A stretch of DNA of 64,000 bases from Arthrobacter_B sp038069765 (GCF_038069765.1 NZ_JBBPFS010000006.1:186001-250000), one strand, 5' to 3'. Positions 7,283 to 16,072 are shown, counted from the first letter of the stretch. Notes: a model not told the origin generated them from the letters alone. Made by a program: numbers and translations.

Positions 7283-7990
7283 GTGAGCACCTCCGAGGAA
7301 TCCGACCGGTCTGCCGGTGCAGCCGCCCGGCACATTCCGCCTGCCTCGCTCGCCCGCCTGACCATTTACCTCAGGGCGCTGAGCGGCATGCTGGCCGAGG
7401 GGAACGAGCGTGTGTCCTCAGATGAACTGGCGGAAGCGGCGGGTGTTAATTCCCCGAAGCTCCGCAAGGACCTGTCCTACCTGGGCTCATACGGCACCCG
7501 CGGCGTCGGCTACGACGTGTCCTACCTCAGCGAACAGATCGCCTCCGCGCTGGGCCTGACCCGCAGCTGGCGGGTAGCCATTGTCGGGGCCGGAAACCTC
7601 GGCAGGGCGCTGGCCGGCTACCCGGGATTCGGCTCCCGCGGGTTCGAAGTGGTGGCCCTGCTCGACGCGGACCAGCTGCTGATCGGCCAGGAAGTCGGCT
7701 GGCTGCGCGTCAGCTCGGTCGAGTCCATGGAGAGCGTGCTGGAGCGGACGCGGACCAATATGGCCGTCCTGTCCGTTCCCGCGGAGGTGGCCCAGGACCT
7801 GTGCGACCGCCTCGTTGCCTGCGGCGTCACCAGCATCCTGAGCTTTGCGCCCGTGCTGCTGCAGGTCCCGGACCACGTCCAGGTGCGGAAGGTTGACCTG
7901 GCCACCGAACTGCAGATCCTGGCCTACCATGCGCAGCGGGCCCAGGTCTCGGACATCGCCTCCAAGGCCCGGGCCCGGTTGGCAACATAG
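7283..7990 (+). CDS. rex: Redox-sensing transcriptional repressor Rex
   Basis: The 235-residue protein has the Rex architecture: an N-terminal winged helix (about residues 15-85, including NSPKLRKDLSYLGSYGTRGVGY) and a C-terminal Rossmann domain with the NADH-binding IVGAGNLGRAL near residue 99. Rex represses respiratory and fermentative genes and leaves DNA when NADH rises relative to NAD+. The GTG at 7283 is the only credible start. In many actinobacteria hemA follows rex, but here a convergent membrane-protein gene follows instead. No Rex operator was recognised upstream. The nitrate reductase and cytochrome genes in this window are plausible targets by inference only. Confidence 0.94.
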   Translation: MSTSEESDRSAGAAARHIPPASLARLTIYLRALSGMLAEGNERVSSDELAEAAGVNSPKLRKDLSYLGSYGTRGVGYDVSYLSEQIASALGLTRSWRVAIVGAGNLGRALAGYPGFGSRGFEVVALLDADQLLIGQEVGWLRVSSVESMESVLERTRTNMAVLSVPAEVAQDLCDRLVACGVTSILSFAPVLLQVPDHVQVRKVDLATELQILAYHAQRAQVSDIASKARARLAT

Positions 7991-7993
7991 CTC

Positions 7994-8023
7994 TCAGCCG
8001 GAGGTCCGGGAGCCGCCGGCTGA
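7994..8023. terminator. Hairpin between convergent rex and membrane-protein genes
   Basis: TCAGCCGG (7994-8001) pairs with CCGGCTGA (8016-8023). No T-run follows on either strand, so termination is only probable. Confidence 0.45.
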
Positions 8024-8027
8024 ACCG

Positions 8028-8756
8028 TCAGGACATGCTCAGGTACTGGCTGCGCCTGGGGCGGAAGTACCTGCTGCAGTCACCCCGGTAGAGCAGCCCG
8101 AGGCCGCCGGCTGCTGCCAGCACGGCAAGGACCTGGAAAACGGAGCCGGCAGCTGCCGCGCCCGCCAGACCCGCGGCGGCTAGGACCGAGCCGCCAATGC
8201 GTGCCCAGTTCCTGCCTTCCCTGACCAGCACGGCGACCAGCAGATAGATTCCGAAAACCACGATCGAGGACGCGAGAGTGACCACCTGCAGGGCAGCGGC
8301 ATACTCGCCGGCATCCACGCCGAGTTTCTCAAGCTGGGCCGCGTTGGACGGCAGCTCGGTCACGGGGCTGCGGCTGGCCCGGACCCCTCCCCAGAGACTG
8401 ATGACGCCGGCAGCCACAATCAGGACGAACGCGAAACCCACGATCCGTGGCCGCGGGCCCTTCCACTCGCTGTAGGGAATCCGGGCCGGGACAGCCGGCG
8501 CAGGGGCAGCGGCCGGCGGGTCCGGGATTGACAGAGCGCCGGTGCCGGCGGGCTGTTCCACCGCGGCGGTCTCTTCCGGGACGGGTGGTGCCGGCGGCGC
8601 CGGCGGGGCTGCTGCTGATAACGGCACTGCTGCCGATGGTGCAGCCGCGCGCCGGTGTGCAGCAGGAAGCCGGACGCCCGGCGAGCCCGGGGCCTTTCGG
8701 CCGAGGCCAAATACACGGCGCTTTTGAGGGTTGGGGGAAGCAGGAAGTGAACTCAT
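8028..8756 (-). CDS. Membrane protein of unknown function with a proline/alanine-rich N-terminus
   Basis: About 242 residues. The first 120 are Pro/Ala-rich and probably disordered. The remainder has four predicted membrane segments, beginning with RIVGFAFVLIVAAGVISLWGG, and contains REGRNWARIGGSVLA before the last two. The neighbouring upstream gene has the same plan, with RSGKNWARIIGTVFA at the equivalent place, so the two are paralogues. No enzymatic motif was seen and no function is proposed. The start at 8756 is chosen because the frame further upstream is basic and unlike the family; a longer form to 8831 cannot be excluded. Confidence 0.7.
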   Translation of the reverse strand: MSSLPASPNPQKRRVFGLGRKAPGSPGVRLPAAHRRAAAPSAAVPLSAAAPPAPPAPPVPEETAAVEQPAGTGALSIPDPPAAAPAPAVPARIPYSEWKGPRPRIVGFAFVLIVAAGVISLWGGVRASRSPVTELPSNAAQLEKLGVDAGEYAAALQVVTLASSIVVFGIYLLVAVLVREGRNWARIGGSVLAAAGLAGAAAAGSVFQVLAVLAAAGGLGLLYRGDCSRYFRPRRSQYLSMS

Positions 8757-8892
8757 CTTCGGGTGCCGCCTTTGCAAAAAAAGGGATACGCTCCGCGCCG
8801 GGCAATCGCTGCGGTCCCGGCGGGTCATCAAACGCTACAGCGCTTCTTCCGCGGTGTGACCAGCGTCAGCGGTTTGAGGCATGCGGGGCACC

Positions 8893-8926
8893 AAAAAGGG
8901 CCGGCCCCATTCCGGGCCGGCCCTTT
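8893..8926 (-). terminator. Rho-independent terminator of the YGQ-rich membrane protein gene
   Basis: AAAGGGCCGGCCC (8895-8907) and GGGCCGGCCCTTT (8914-8926) form a perfect 13-pair stem with a 6-base loop. On the minus strand a run of five T follows. Confidence 0.9.
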
Positions 8927-8964
8927 GTGCGGAACCTTTTGTGCAGGTTGAGCAGCGCTCGGGT

Positions 8965-9783
8965 TTAGTAGTAGGGACCGAAGCGGGGCCGCTTCTGGAA
9001 GTACGGCTGCGCCTGCGGGCGGTACAGCATGACGATTCCGGCGATCCCGGCAAGCGAAGCGAGCAGCGAGACCAGTTCCATGGGGGAGGAGAACGCGAGA
9101 CCGGTCACCAGGGAGAGCAGCACCCCGACGGCGGACAGCGAGGCGAAAACCGTTCCGATGATCCGTGCCCAGTTCTTGCCGCTGCGGATCAGGAAAGCAA
9201 TCAGCACATAGACGGCCAGCACAATCAGGGACATGACGACCCCGGTGGTGGCGGCAAAGCTCTGCACCGTTTCTTCCGTCATGCCGGCTTCGTCAAACAC
9301 CTGCCGGTCCTCGGCGGACAGCGATCCGAAAATGTCCTCCGCTGAGATGGAAAGGGATGAAGCGATCATGTAGATCAGGGTCAGGATCCCGCCGGCCAGA
9401 ATCAGCCAGAATCCGGTCATGACCTCACGCGGCGGCGCACCCTTGCCGCCGGGCATTTGCCCGGACTCAGGGTAGGCGTAACCGGAAGGCTGGGCGGACT
9501 GATAGCCGTACGGGCTCTGCGGCTGCTGGCCGTAGGGCTGCTGTCCGTACGGGGACTGGTTGTAGGGCTGGCCGTAGGGGGAGGACTGCTGACCGGAAGA
9601 CTGCGCCGGTCCCGGCTGCCCGTACGGAGTGTAGGGCTGGTCGGCCTGCCCCGGCTGGTTCTGGCCGTGCTGGGGCGGCTGGGGGAGGCGCTGGCCGTAC
9701 CTGGGTCCGTCGTCGGCGGCGGGGCCGGGATCTCGTGGCTGGTTCGGGTCGCGGGGGTCCGGAGTATTCGGAGGTGTGCTCAT
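8965..9783 (-). CDS. Membrane protein with Tyr-Gly-Gln-rich N-terminal domain
   Basis: This 272-residue protein starts with about 120 disordered residues rich in Pro, Gln, Gly and Tyr, including repeated PYGQ and YGQQP units. Four predicted membrane segments follow from GFWLILAGGILTLIYMIASS on. An acidic extracytoplasmic loop with SAEDRQVFDEAGMTEE lies between segments 1 and 2. It is a paralogue of the gene just downstream (8028-8756). Pro/Gln/Tyr-rich cytoplasmic tails of this type are common in actinobacterial membrane proteins, but no specific role is known to me. Confidence 0.75.
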   Translation of the reverse strand: MSTPPNTPDPRDPNQPRDPGPAADDGPRYGQRLPQPPQHGQNQPGQADQPYTPYGQPGPAQSSGQQSSPYGQPYNQSPYGQQPYGQQPQSPYGYQSAQPSGYAYPESGQMPGGKGAPPREVMTGFWLILAGGILTLIYMIASSLSISAEDIFGSLSAEDRQVFDEAGMTEETVQSFAATTGVVMSLIVLAVYVLIAFLIRSGKNWARIIGTVFASLSAVGVLLSLVTGLAFSSPMELVSLLASLAGIAGIVMLYRPQAQPYFQKRPRFGPYY

Positions 9784-10026
9784 TGCCGCCTACTTGCTGG
9801 TTGGTGCAGGGAGCTGCTCGGGCAGACGCCGGGTCTTTTCGATGCAGCAGTCGTTCTGCGGGTGCTGTCGGATGCTGTGCAGTGCCCTCGGGCACACCGT
9901 GCGAACCGGGGCCGGTCATGGCGCCGGGGCGCCGGGGAACGCAATCGGATTCCCCTAGCCTATCGCGGCCTCAGCCGTCCGTCGCGGGTTCCCGAACATC
10001 GGGCCGCCTCTCCCGGCTCCGGGGAG

Positions 10027-10071
10027 GGCCCGGAAACACACGGCCCGGAAACACGCGGCCCGGAAATACAG
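10027..10071. repeat. Three tandem 15-base repeats
   Basis: GGCCCGGAAACACAC, GGCCCGGAAACACGC and GGCCCGGAAATACAG follow one another without gaps, immediately before the hairpin. Confidence 0.9.
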
Positions 10072-10101
10072 GAACACCCCGGCCGCTGGCCGGGGTGTTC
10101 C
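10071..10101 (-). terminator. Strong hairpin, probable terminator of the YceI gene
   Basis: GGAACACCCCGGCC (10071-10084) and GGCCGGGGTGTTCC (10088-10101) pair perfectly around a 3-base loop. It lies 67 bases beyond the YceI stop, with no long T-run on the minus strand. Confidence 0.6.
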
Positions 10102-10168
10102 TGGATGAAGCCTCGTCAGGCGCGGTGCCTCGGGTGCGGTACCCCGGGTCCGGCCAGGACAGGCAGGA

Positions 10169-10711
10169 TCAGGATGCCGCCACGAAGGCTGCATCCACTG
10201 AGATGGTCACTTTGTCGCCCACCAGGACGCCGCCGGTTTCCAGGGCGGCGTTCCAGGTCAGGCCGAAGTCCTTGCGGCTGATGACGGTGGAGCCGGAGAA
10301 TCCGGCGCGCGTGGCACCGAAGGGGTCCACAGCTACCCCGTTAAATTCGGTGTCCAGGACCACCGGAAGGGTGGTGCCCTTGATCGTCAGGTCACCGGAA
10401 ACCTTGTAGGTTTCGCCGGAGCCCTCTACGCCGGTGACGGCGAACGTCAGTTCGGGGAACTGCTCGACGTCGAAGAAATCGGCTCCCTTGACGTGCCCGT
10501 CGCGGTTGGCGTCGTTCGAGTTGAACGAGGCGGACTTGATCACTGCGTTGATGGTCGACTCTTCGAGGGACGGTCCAACTTCCATGACCGCGCTGACATC
10601 GTCGAAGTTGCCGCGCACCTTGCTGATTCCGGCGTGGCGGACTGTGAAGCCCACCTCGCTGTGCGAGCCGTCAAGGGTCCAGGTGCCGGTGGAAAGTCCG
10701 CTGGGGATCAT
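10169..10711 (-). CDS. YceI family lipocalin-like protein
   Basis: The 180-residue product matches the YceI fold: it begins GTWTLDGSHSEVGFTVRHAG and continues with alternating strands such as SASFNSNDANRDGHVKG and FFDVEQFPELTF. YceI proteins bind polyisoprenoid chains in a beta-barrel. This one has no signal peptide, so it is cytoplasmic, as is usual for actinobacterial members. The start at 10711 has AGGAGA a few bases upstream; the frame continues to 10774 but that part is unlike the family. An ATGCAT-GTCG-ATGCAT element at 10753-10768 lies upstream and may be an operator. Isoprenoid (menaquinone) handling would fit the neighbourhood but is only an inference. Confidence 0.9.
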   Translation of the reverse strand: MIPSGLSTGTWTLDGSHSEVGFTVRHAGISKVRGNFDDVSAVMEVGPSLEESTINAVIKSASFNSNDANRDGHVKGADFFDVEQFPELTFAVTGVEGSGETYKVSGDLTIKGTTLPVVLDTEFNGVAVDPFGATRAGFSGSTVISRKDFGLTWNAALETGGVLVGDKVTISVDAAFVAAS

Positions 10712-10853
10712 GGTGTTCTCCTGTTGCTGGTGGGTGTCGGGGCGCCGCCCCGATGCATGTCGATGCATTTGCATCTACTCTCGCACAGATTCATTCAAGC
10801 TTCAAGTATTTTCCAGATTTAGTTCACGGCGCTTCCTCTGCGAAACTTGTTGC

Positions 10854-11516
10854 ATGTCCCGTGCCTCGATCCACCTCGTCCGCCATGGAGAAGTCTTCAA
10901 CCCGAACGGAGTCCTCTACGGGCGCCTGCCGGAATTCCATTTGTCCGACCTGGGGCAGGAGATGGCCCGCCGCGTCGCCGGTCACTTTGAAGCCCGCAGG
11001 AACGACGGCGCGAAGCTGGTGCACCTGGTGGCCTCGCCGCTGACCCGGGCGCAGGAGACCGCTGCGCCGGTCGCCGCCGCCCTGGGCCTGGAGATCACCA
11101 CCGACGAACGCATCCTTGAGGCAACCAACCGCTTCGAAGGCCTTTCCGGCGTCACCAGCCGGCTGCGCAACCCCCGGTACTGGCCGCTGATGTACAACCC
11201 GCTCAAGCCCTCCTGGGGTGAGCCCTATGCAGCCCAGGTGGAACGCGTGATGGCCGCCGTCCAGGACGCCCGGGTTCAGGCGTTGGAGCTGGGCGGAGAC
11301 AAGGCCGAAGCCGTGCTGGTCAGCCACCAGCTGCCCATCTGGGTCACCCGGCTCGCCGCCGAGGGCCGCAAGCTCTGGCATGATCCGCGCAACCGCCAGT
11401 GCACGCTGACCTCCGTTACTACGCTGGATTTTGACGGTGACACGCTGATCGGCGTCCGCTACGCGGAGCCGTCCGCAGACCTGCTGCCCGGGGCTGCGAA
11501 TATTCCGGGAGCATAA
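10854..11516 (+). CDS. Histidine phosphatase family protein
   Basis: A 220-residue member of the phosphoglycerate-mutase-like superfamily. The catalytic IHLVRHGEVFNP lies at residues 6-17, SPLTRAQETA near 62 and the second histidine in LVSHQLPIWV near 158. It is a phosphatase or mutase of unknown substrate. It is the first gene of a conserved series with thioredoxin-like, CcdA, ResB and CcsB proteins. The start at 10854 has no clear Shine-Dalgarno sequence; GAAACT six bases upstream is a poor -10 box. Confidence 0.85.
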   Translation: MSRASIHLVRHGEVFNPNGVLYGRLPEFHLSDLGQEMARRVAGHFEARRNDGAKLVHLVASPLTRAQETAAPVAAALGLEITTDERILEATNRFEGLSGVTSRLRNPRYWPLMYNPLKPSWGEPYAAQVERVMAAVQDARVQALELGGDKAEAVLVSHQLPIWVTRLAAEGRKLWHDPRNRQCTLTSVTTLDFDGDTLIGVRYAEPSADLLPGAANIPGA

Positions 11517-11574
11517 TAGAATTACTACGCGTTGTAGAAGTGGCAGCCCCCGCCGCGATGAAAGCTGGAAATAG

Positions 11575-12210
11575 TTGAAAAATCCTCAGAGCATTCCCCA
11601 GCCGGATGCCATGCGCCGCCGCTCCTTCCTGAAGTTCGGAGCCGGTCTGGCCCTTGGCGTACCCCTGGTGACGGCAGCGGCCGGTTGCGCCGTCGAGGAT
11701 CCCCTGGCAGCACAGGCCAAAGCGGGGGACAACAAGAACTACATCGCCGGCGACGGGTCCGTCACCGAATACGCCTCCGACCAGCGCGGGGAGCCGGTGG
11801 AATTCTCCGGCACTCTCTTTGACGGCACAACCGTTCCCTCCTCGGACTTCGCCGGCGACGTGGTTGTGCTGAACTTTTGGTACGCGGCCTGTGCCCCGTG
11901 CCGCAAGGAAGCCCCGGACCTGGTGGAACTGCACGAGATGTTTGAGCCCGAGGGAGCGCGCTTTTACGGCGTGAACATCCGGGACGAACGCAGCACCGCT
12001 GAAGCCTTTGAGCGTTCCTTCGCCATTCCCTATCCCAGCTACCAGGACAAGGACGGCGGGATCCTGCTGGCCATGACGCAGTTCGTGCCGCCGTCGGCCG
12101 TTCCCACCACCCTGGTTCTGGACCGTGAGGGCCGCGTTGCCGCCCGGATTCTCGGGCTGGCGGACAAGAGCACCCTGAAGGCCCTGATATCTGACGCGCT
12201 GGCAGCTTAG
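11575..12210 (+). CDS. resA: ResA/TlpA-like thiol-disulfide oxidoreductase (lipoprotein)
   Basis: The product of up to 211 residues begins with a signal sequence: RRRSFLKFGAGLALG, a twin-arginine-like motif, then a lipobox ending in AAAGC. It continues as a thioredoxin fold with LNFWYAACAPCRKEAPDL near residue 103 (Cys-Ala-Pro-Cys) and the cis-Pro turn in SAVPTTLVLD. It is expected outside the membrane, keeping apocytochrome c thiols reduced for haem attachment, with electrons from CcdA. The frame opens at a TTG (11575); an ATG at 11611, right before the twin-arginine motif, is an equally good start. It forms an operon with ccdA, resB and ccsB. Confidence 0.88.
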   Translation: MKNPQSIPQPDAMRRRSFLKFGAGLALGVPLVTAAAGCAVEDPLAAQAKAGDNKNYIAGDGSVTEYASDQRGEPVEFSGTLFDGTTVPSSDFAGDVVVLNFWYAACAPCRKEAPDLVELHEMFEPEGARFYGVNIRDERSTAEAFERSFAIPYPSYQDKDGGILLAMTQFVPPSAVPTTLVLDREGRVAARILGLADKSTLKALISDALAA

Positions 12211-12215
12211 CCGGC

Positions 12216-13025
12216 ATGTTTCCTTCCGCCGTCACAGCCGTAACCGCCGTCCCTGCAGCAGCGCTGCCGGCCGCGAACGTCTTCGCCGAGACCATCCTCA
12301 ACGGATCCATGCTCCTGGCCATCCCGGTGGCGGCCCTGGCCGGCCTCGTGTCCTTCCTCTCGCCGTGCGTTCTGCCGCTGGTCCCGGGCTACCTGGGCTA
12401 CGTCACCGGGCTTACCGGCGTCGATCTGCAGAAGCAGCGCCGCGGACGGATGCTGGCCGGAATCGGGCTGTTCGTCCTCGGATTCTCCGCCGTTTTTGTC
12501 ATCATCGGCGCAGGCGTCGGACAGCTCGGCGGCTGGCTGCGCGGTGCCGACCAGGCCTGGATTCCGCAGGTACTGGGTGCGGCCATCATTGTCCTCGGCA
12601 TCGTCTTCATGGGCGGACTGAGCTGGTTCCAGCGGGACCGGAAGATCGCCGCCAGGCCGCCGGCCGGGCTCTGGGGTGCGCCGCTGCTCGGCATCACCTT
12701 CGGGCTGGGCTGGGCGCCGTGCCTCGGACCGACCCTGTCCGCCGTGCAGCTGCTCTCCTTCTCCGGTGACGACGCCACCGCCGCGAAGGGCGCCTTCCTG
12801 ACCTTCATTTACTGCCTTGGCCTGGGACTTCCCTTCCTGCTGATCGCGCTGGGCTTCCGGCGGGGGATGGGTGCGCTGAGCGTTTTCCGCCGGCACCGGC
12901 TCGCGATGCAGCGGTTCGGCGGCGGCATGCTGATTGTCCTGGGCATCCTGATGCTCACAGGTGTGTGGAACATCTGGATCAACGATCTCCAAGGTTGGTT
13001 GGATAGTGTGACCCTGCCGATCTGA
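12216..13025 (+). CDS. ccdA: Cytochrome c biogenesis protein CcdA
   Basis: The 269-residue membrane protein has about six transmembrane segments. It contains SFLSPCVLPLVPGYLGYVTG in the first core helix and WAPCLGPTLSAVQLL in the fourth, each bearing one of the two redox cysteines of the CcdA/DsbD-beta family. It passes reducing equivalents from cytoplasmic thioredoxin to the extracytoplasmic ResA-like protein. It begins 5 bases after the resA stop. Confidence 0.93.
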   Translation: MFPSAVTAVTAVPAAALPAANVFAETILNGSMLLAIPVAALAGLVSFLSPCVLPLVPGYLGYVTGLTGVDLQKQRRGRMLAGIGLFVLGFSAVFVIIGAGVGQLGGWLRGADQAWIPQVLGAAIIVLGIVFMGGLSWFQRDRKIAARPPAGLWGAPLLGITFGLGWAPCLGPTLSAVQLLSFSGDDATAAKGAFLTFIYCLGLGLPFLLIALGFRRGMGALSVFRRHRLAMQRFGGGMLIVLGILMLTGVWNIWINDLQGWLDSVTLPI

Positions 13026-13092
13026 TGAGCGCGGCACCCACCTGCCGCAGCTCCTGCCCAGCACGAACCCTCCACAGAACTATGAGAACCAG

Positions 13093-14907
13093 TTGAACCG
13101 TGAACCGGATGTTTTGACCGAAGCCGAGAAAAACGGCGGCAGCCCCGCAGCCGTGCCCGGAAAGGGCGGCAAGGGCGGCAAAAACGGCGGCCGCGGCGGC
13201 GATGTCCAGCTGCCCTCGCTCGGCCCGCTGGGTCTGCTCCGCTGGGCCTGGACCCAGCTGACCAGCATGAGGACGGCGCTGTTCCTGCTCCTGCTGCTGG
13301 CCGTGGCGGCAGTGCCGGGCTCGCTGTTTCCGCAGCGTCCGGCCAACCCCGCCGTGGTCACCCAGTATCTGGAGGACAACCCGGACACCGGGCCCTGGCT
13401 GGACCGGTTCCAGCTGTTCGACGTGTACTCCTCCGTCTGGTTCTCGGCCATTTACCTGCTGCTGTTCGTGTCCCTGATCGGCTGCGTCATCCCGCGGGCC
13501 AAGGCCCACTACCGGGCCATGCGCTCAAAGCCCCCGCGCACCCCCAAGCGCCTGTCCCGGCTGCCGGAATACGGGACCCTGGCCATCCCGGCGTCATCGG
13601 GCCTCACCGCAGCGTCCGCCGTCGAGCAGGCAGCGCAGATGCTGCGCAAGCGCGGCTACCGGGTGGACGTCCGCGACCTCGACGGCGACCGTCCGTCAGT
13701 GGGCGCCGAACGGGGCTTCGCCAAGGAAGTGGGGAACCTCGTGTTCCACACCGCCCTGATCGGGGTCCTGGTCTCCATCGCCGTCGGCGGGCTGTTTGGC
13801 TACAGCGGCCAGAAGATTGTGGTGGAGGGGGAGTCCTTCGTTAACACCCTGGTTGGCTACGACTCCTTCACCCCCGGCACCAGCTTCACCGAGGAGCAGC
13901 TGGCTCCCTACTCGCTCACGCTGGACAAATTCGATGTCGAATTCGACCGTGAGTCGCAGACCCACTACGGCCAGCCGCTGGACTTCGCCGCAACCATGAC
14001 GGTGAGGGACAGCCCGGACGCCCAAGAGCACACGGAAACCCTGAAGGTCAACGCACCGCTCACCATCGGCGGCAGCCGCATCTACCTCGTCGGCAACGGT
14101 TACGCCCCCGTGGTCACGGTGCGCGACGGCGAGGGCAACATTGCGCTGCAGGGCCCGGTTGTCTCCGTCCCCAGCGACGGCATGTACACCTCCCTGATGG
14201 TGATCAAGGCTCCCGACGCCAAGCCGGACCAGCTCGGCTTTGTAGGCTTCTTCCTGCCCACGGCCATGCTTGACGACCAGGGCGTGTCCTACTCCGGTGA
14301 TCCGGATCCGTTCAATCCCCAGCTGAACCTGAACGCCTACTACGGCGATCTGGGCCTGGACGAGGGAGTGCCGAGCAACGTCTACGTGCTCGACACCGAA
14401 AACCTGACCGAAATCAACAGTCGGAATCTGGACGACGGCGGCATCGTCCTGGGCGCCAACCAGACGTACGAGCTGCCCGAAGGGAAGGGTTCCATTACCT
14501 TCGACGGCATCAAGCGGTACGCCGCACTGGACATCCACTACGACCCGGCCAAGGTCTGGGTCCTCGGTTTCGCCACCCTGTCGCTGGCCGGCCTGGCCGC
14601 TTCGCTGTTCCTGGCGCGCCGCCGCGTCTGGATCCGCTCCGGCACCCATGCCGACGGGCGCATCATGGTTGAATACGGGCTGCTGGCCCGCGGCGAAGAC
14701 CAGCGGTTGTCCAGCGAGGCGGCCGCAGTCCGGACGCTGCTGGAGAAGCAGTGGTTGGCGGGCAGCGGCGCCGTGGAGGACAATGGCGCGGGGGACACAT
14801 CCGCTTCGGGCTCCGGAGCGCACAGCACACACCGGGACGCAAAGCCCGAAGCATCAGCGGCGGACAGCAAAGCCGCTCAGGAGAAGGAAACAGGTAAGGA
14901 CTCGTAA
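13093..14907 (+). CDS. resB: Cytochrome c biogenesis protein ResB
   Basis: The 604-residue product matches ResB/Ccs1, the partner of CcsB in system II cytochrome c haem ligation. After a charged Gly/Lys-rich N-terminus come membrane segments from about residue 70 (LFLLLLLAVAAVPGSLFPQ) and a large extracytoplasmic domain. A last membrane helix (VWVLGFATLSLAGLAASLFLA) is followed by a cytoplasmic tail. It starts at a TTG (MNREPDVLTEAEKN); no in-frame ATG or GTG lies near the expected start. The stop codon overlaps the ATG of ccsB by one base, implying translational coupling. Confidence 0.92.
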   Translation: MNREPDVLTEAEKNGGSPAAVPGKGGKGGKNGGRGGDVQLPSLGPLGLLRWAWTQLTSMRTALFLLLLLAVAAVPGSLFPQRPANPAVVTQYLEDNPDTGPWLDRFQLFDVYSSVWFSAIYLLLFVSLIGCVIPRAKAHYRAMRSKPPRTPKRLSRLPEYGTLAIPASSGLTAASAVEQAAQMLRKRGYRVDVRDLDGDRPSVGAERGFAKEVGNLVFHTALIGVLVSIAVGGLFGYSGQKIVVEGESFVNTLVGYDSFTPGTSFTEEQLAPYSLTLDKFDVEFDRESQTHYGQPLDFAATMTVRDSPDAQEHTETLKVNAPLTIGGSRIYLVGNGYAPVVTVRDGEGNIALQGPVVSVPSDGMYTSLMVIKAPDAKPDQLGFVGFFLPTAMLDDQGVSYSGDPDPFNPQLNLNAYYGDLGLDEGVPSNVYVLDTENLTEINSRNLDDGGIVLGANQTYELPEGKGSITFDGIKRYAALDIHYDPAKVWVLGFATLSLAGLAASLFLARRRVWIRSGTHADGRIMVEYGLLARGEDQRLSSEAAAVRTLLEKQWLAGSGAVEDNGAGDTSASGSGAHSTHRDAKPEASAADSKAAQEKETGKDS

Positions 14908-16001
14908 TGCCCTCCATTGACTACACCCTCGCTGAGTACAGCGAGCTGTTCATGCTGTTGGCGGCGTTCGCCTATACGGTGGCGTTCCTGGCCTTCACAT
15001 GGGACCTCGCACAGAGCAGCAGGACCATCAAGGCGGTGGAGAGCAGGGTGGCGCAGCAGGGCGCTGCGGTTCCGGCGAAGGCTGAAGCACTCTCCGGCGC
15101 ATCCGCCCGCGCCTCCGGTTCCGCCCGCGCGGGATCTTCCGGGTCGGACAGCTACCTCGCGGACGGCAATGTCCGCGGCTGGGACGCCGACGGCGAGCCC
15201 GTTGCGCAGACCGCCGACGCCTCCATGGGGTACGTCGGAGCGCGCCGGAACAGTGCGCGCGTCGCCGTCGCACTGACCGTCCTGGGTGCCCTGATCCACA
15301 CCGCCGCCGTAGTCGCCCGCGGGCTCGCGGCGCACCGGGTGCCCTGGGGCAACATGTATGAGTTCTGCACCACCGGCGCCCTGGTGGTGGCCGTTGTGTT
15401 CCTGCTGGTCCTGCTCAAGCGCGACCTTCGGTTCCTGGGCACACTGGTGCTGGGTCTGATCCTGGTCATGATGATGGTTGCCACCATCGGCTTCCCCACG
15501 CCGGTGGCACACCTGATTCCGGCCCTGCAGAGCTACTGGCTCATCATCCACGTTTCCGTGGCCGTCATTGCCTCTGCACTGTTTACCCTCACCTTCGCCA
15601 TGTCCGTGCTGCAGCTGCTCCAGGCCGACCGCGAGACGAAAATCCGTACCGGCGGAACGTCCAAGCTGGGCTTCCTGCGGATCGTCCCGTCCGCGCAGAG
15701 CCTCGAGAACTTCTCCTACCGGATCAACGCCGTCGCCTTCGTGCTGTGGACCTTCACCCTGATGGCCGGTTCGGTCTGGGCCGAGCAGGCCTGGGGTCGG
15801 TACTGGGGCTGGGACACCAAGGAAGTGTGGACCTTCGTGATCTGGGTGGTCTACGCAGGCTACCTGCACGCCCGCGCCACCCGCGGCTGGACCGGTACCC
15901 GTGCCGCCTGGCTGTCGATCGTCGGCTACCTGTGCGTGATCTTCAACTTCACCATTGTGAACGTCTACTTCGCCGGCCTGCACAGCTACTCCGGCGTCTA
16001 G
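14907..16001 (+). CDS. ccsB: Cytochrome c biogenesis protein CcsB (ResC)
   Basis: The 364-residue integral membrane protein carries the tryptophan-rich haem-handling WWD motif as WGRYWGWDTKEVWTF near residue 300. Conserved histidines lie in flanking segments, for example VPWGNMYEFCTTG and YLHARATRGW. With ResB it exports haem and attaches it to c-type apocytochromes. Residues 30-110 form an Ala/Ser-rich soluble insertion after the first membrane segment. The ATG overlaps the resB stop. A strong UUCG-loop terminator follows. Confidence 0.94.
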   Translation: MPSIDYTLAEYSELFMLLAAFAYTVAFLAFTWDLAQSSRTIKAVESRVAQQGAAVPAKAEALSGASARASGSARAGSSGSDSYLADGNVRGWDADGEPVAQTADASMGYVGARRNSARVAVALTVLGALIHTAAVVARGLAAHRVPWGNMYEFCTTGALVVAVVFLLVLLKRDLRFLGTLVLGLILVMMMVATIGFPTPVAHLIPALQSYWLIIHVSVAVIASALFTLTFAMSVLQLLQADRETKIRTGGTSKLGFLRIVPSAQSLENFSYRINAVAFVLWTFTLMAGSVWAEQAWGRYWGWDTKEVWTFVIWVVYAGYLHARATRGWTGTRAAWLSIVGYLCVIFNFTIVNVYFAGLHSYSGV

Positions 16002-16034
16002 CCAAGCGCCGGCGGACGGATTGTCCGCAGCCCC

Positions 16035-16072
16035 AAGCCCGCCTCCCGGTTCGCCGGGAGGCGGGCTTTTTT
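16035..16072 (+). terminator. Rho-independent terminator of the cytochrome c maturation operon
   Basis: A perfect 15-pair stem, AAGCCCGCCTCCCGG (16035-16049) with CCGGGAGGCGGGCTT (16054-16068), is capped by a TTCG tetraloop and followed by a T-run to 16072. Confidence 0.95.

Larger units (their letters stand above)
9784..10168. other. Non-coding stretch with a small repeat and a strong hairpin
   Basis: No credible gene was found in these 385 bases. They hold the upstream region of the YGQ-rich membrane protein, a triple 15-base repeat and a 14-pair hairpin next to the 3' end of the YceI gene. Confidence 0.5.
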
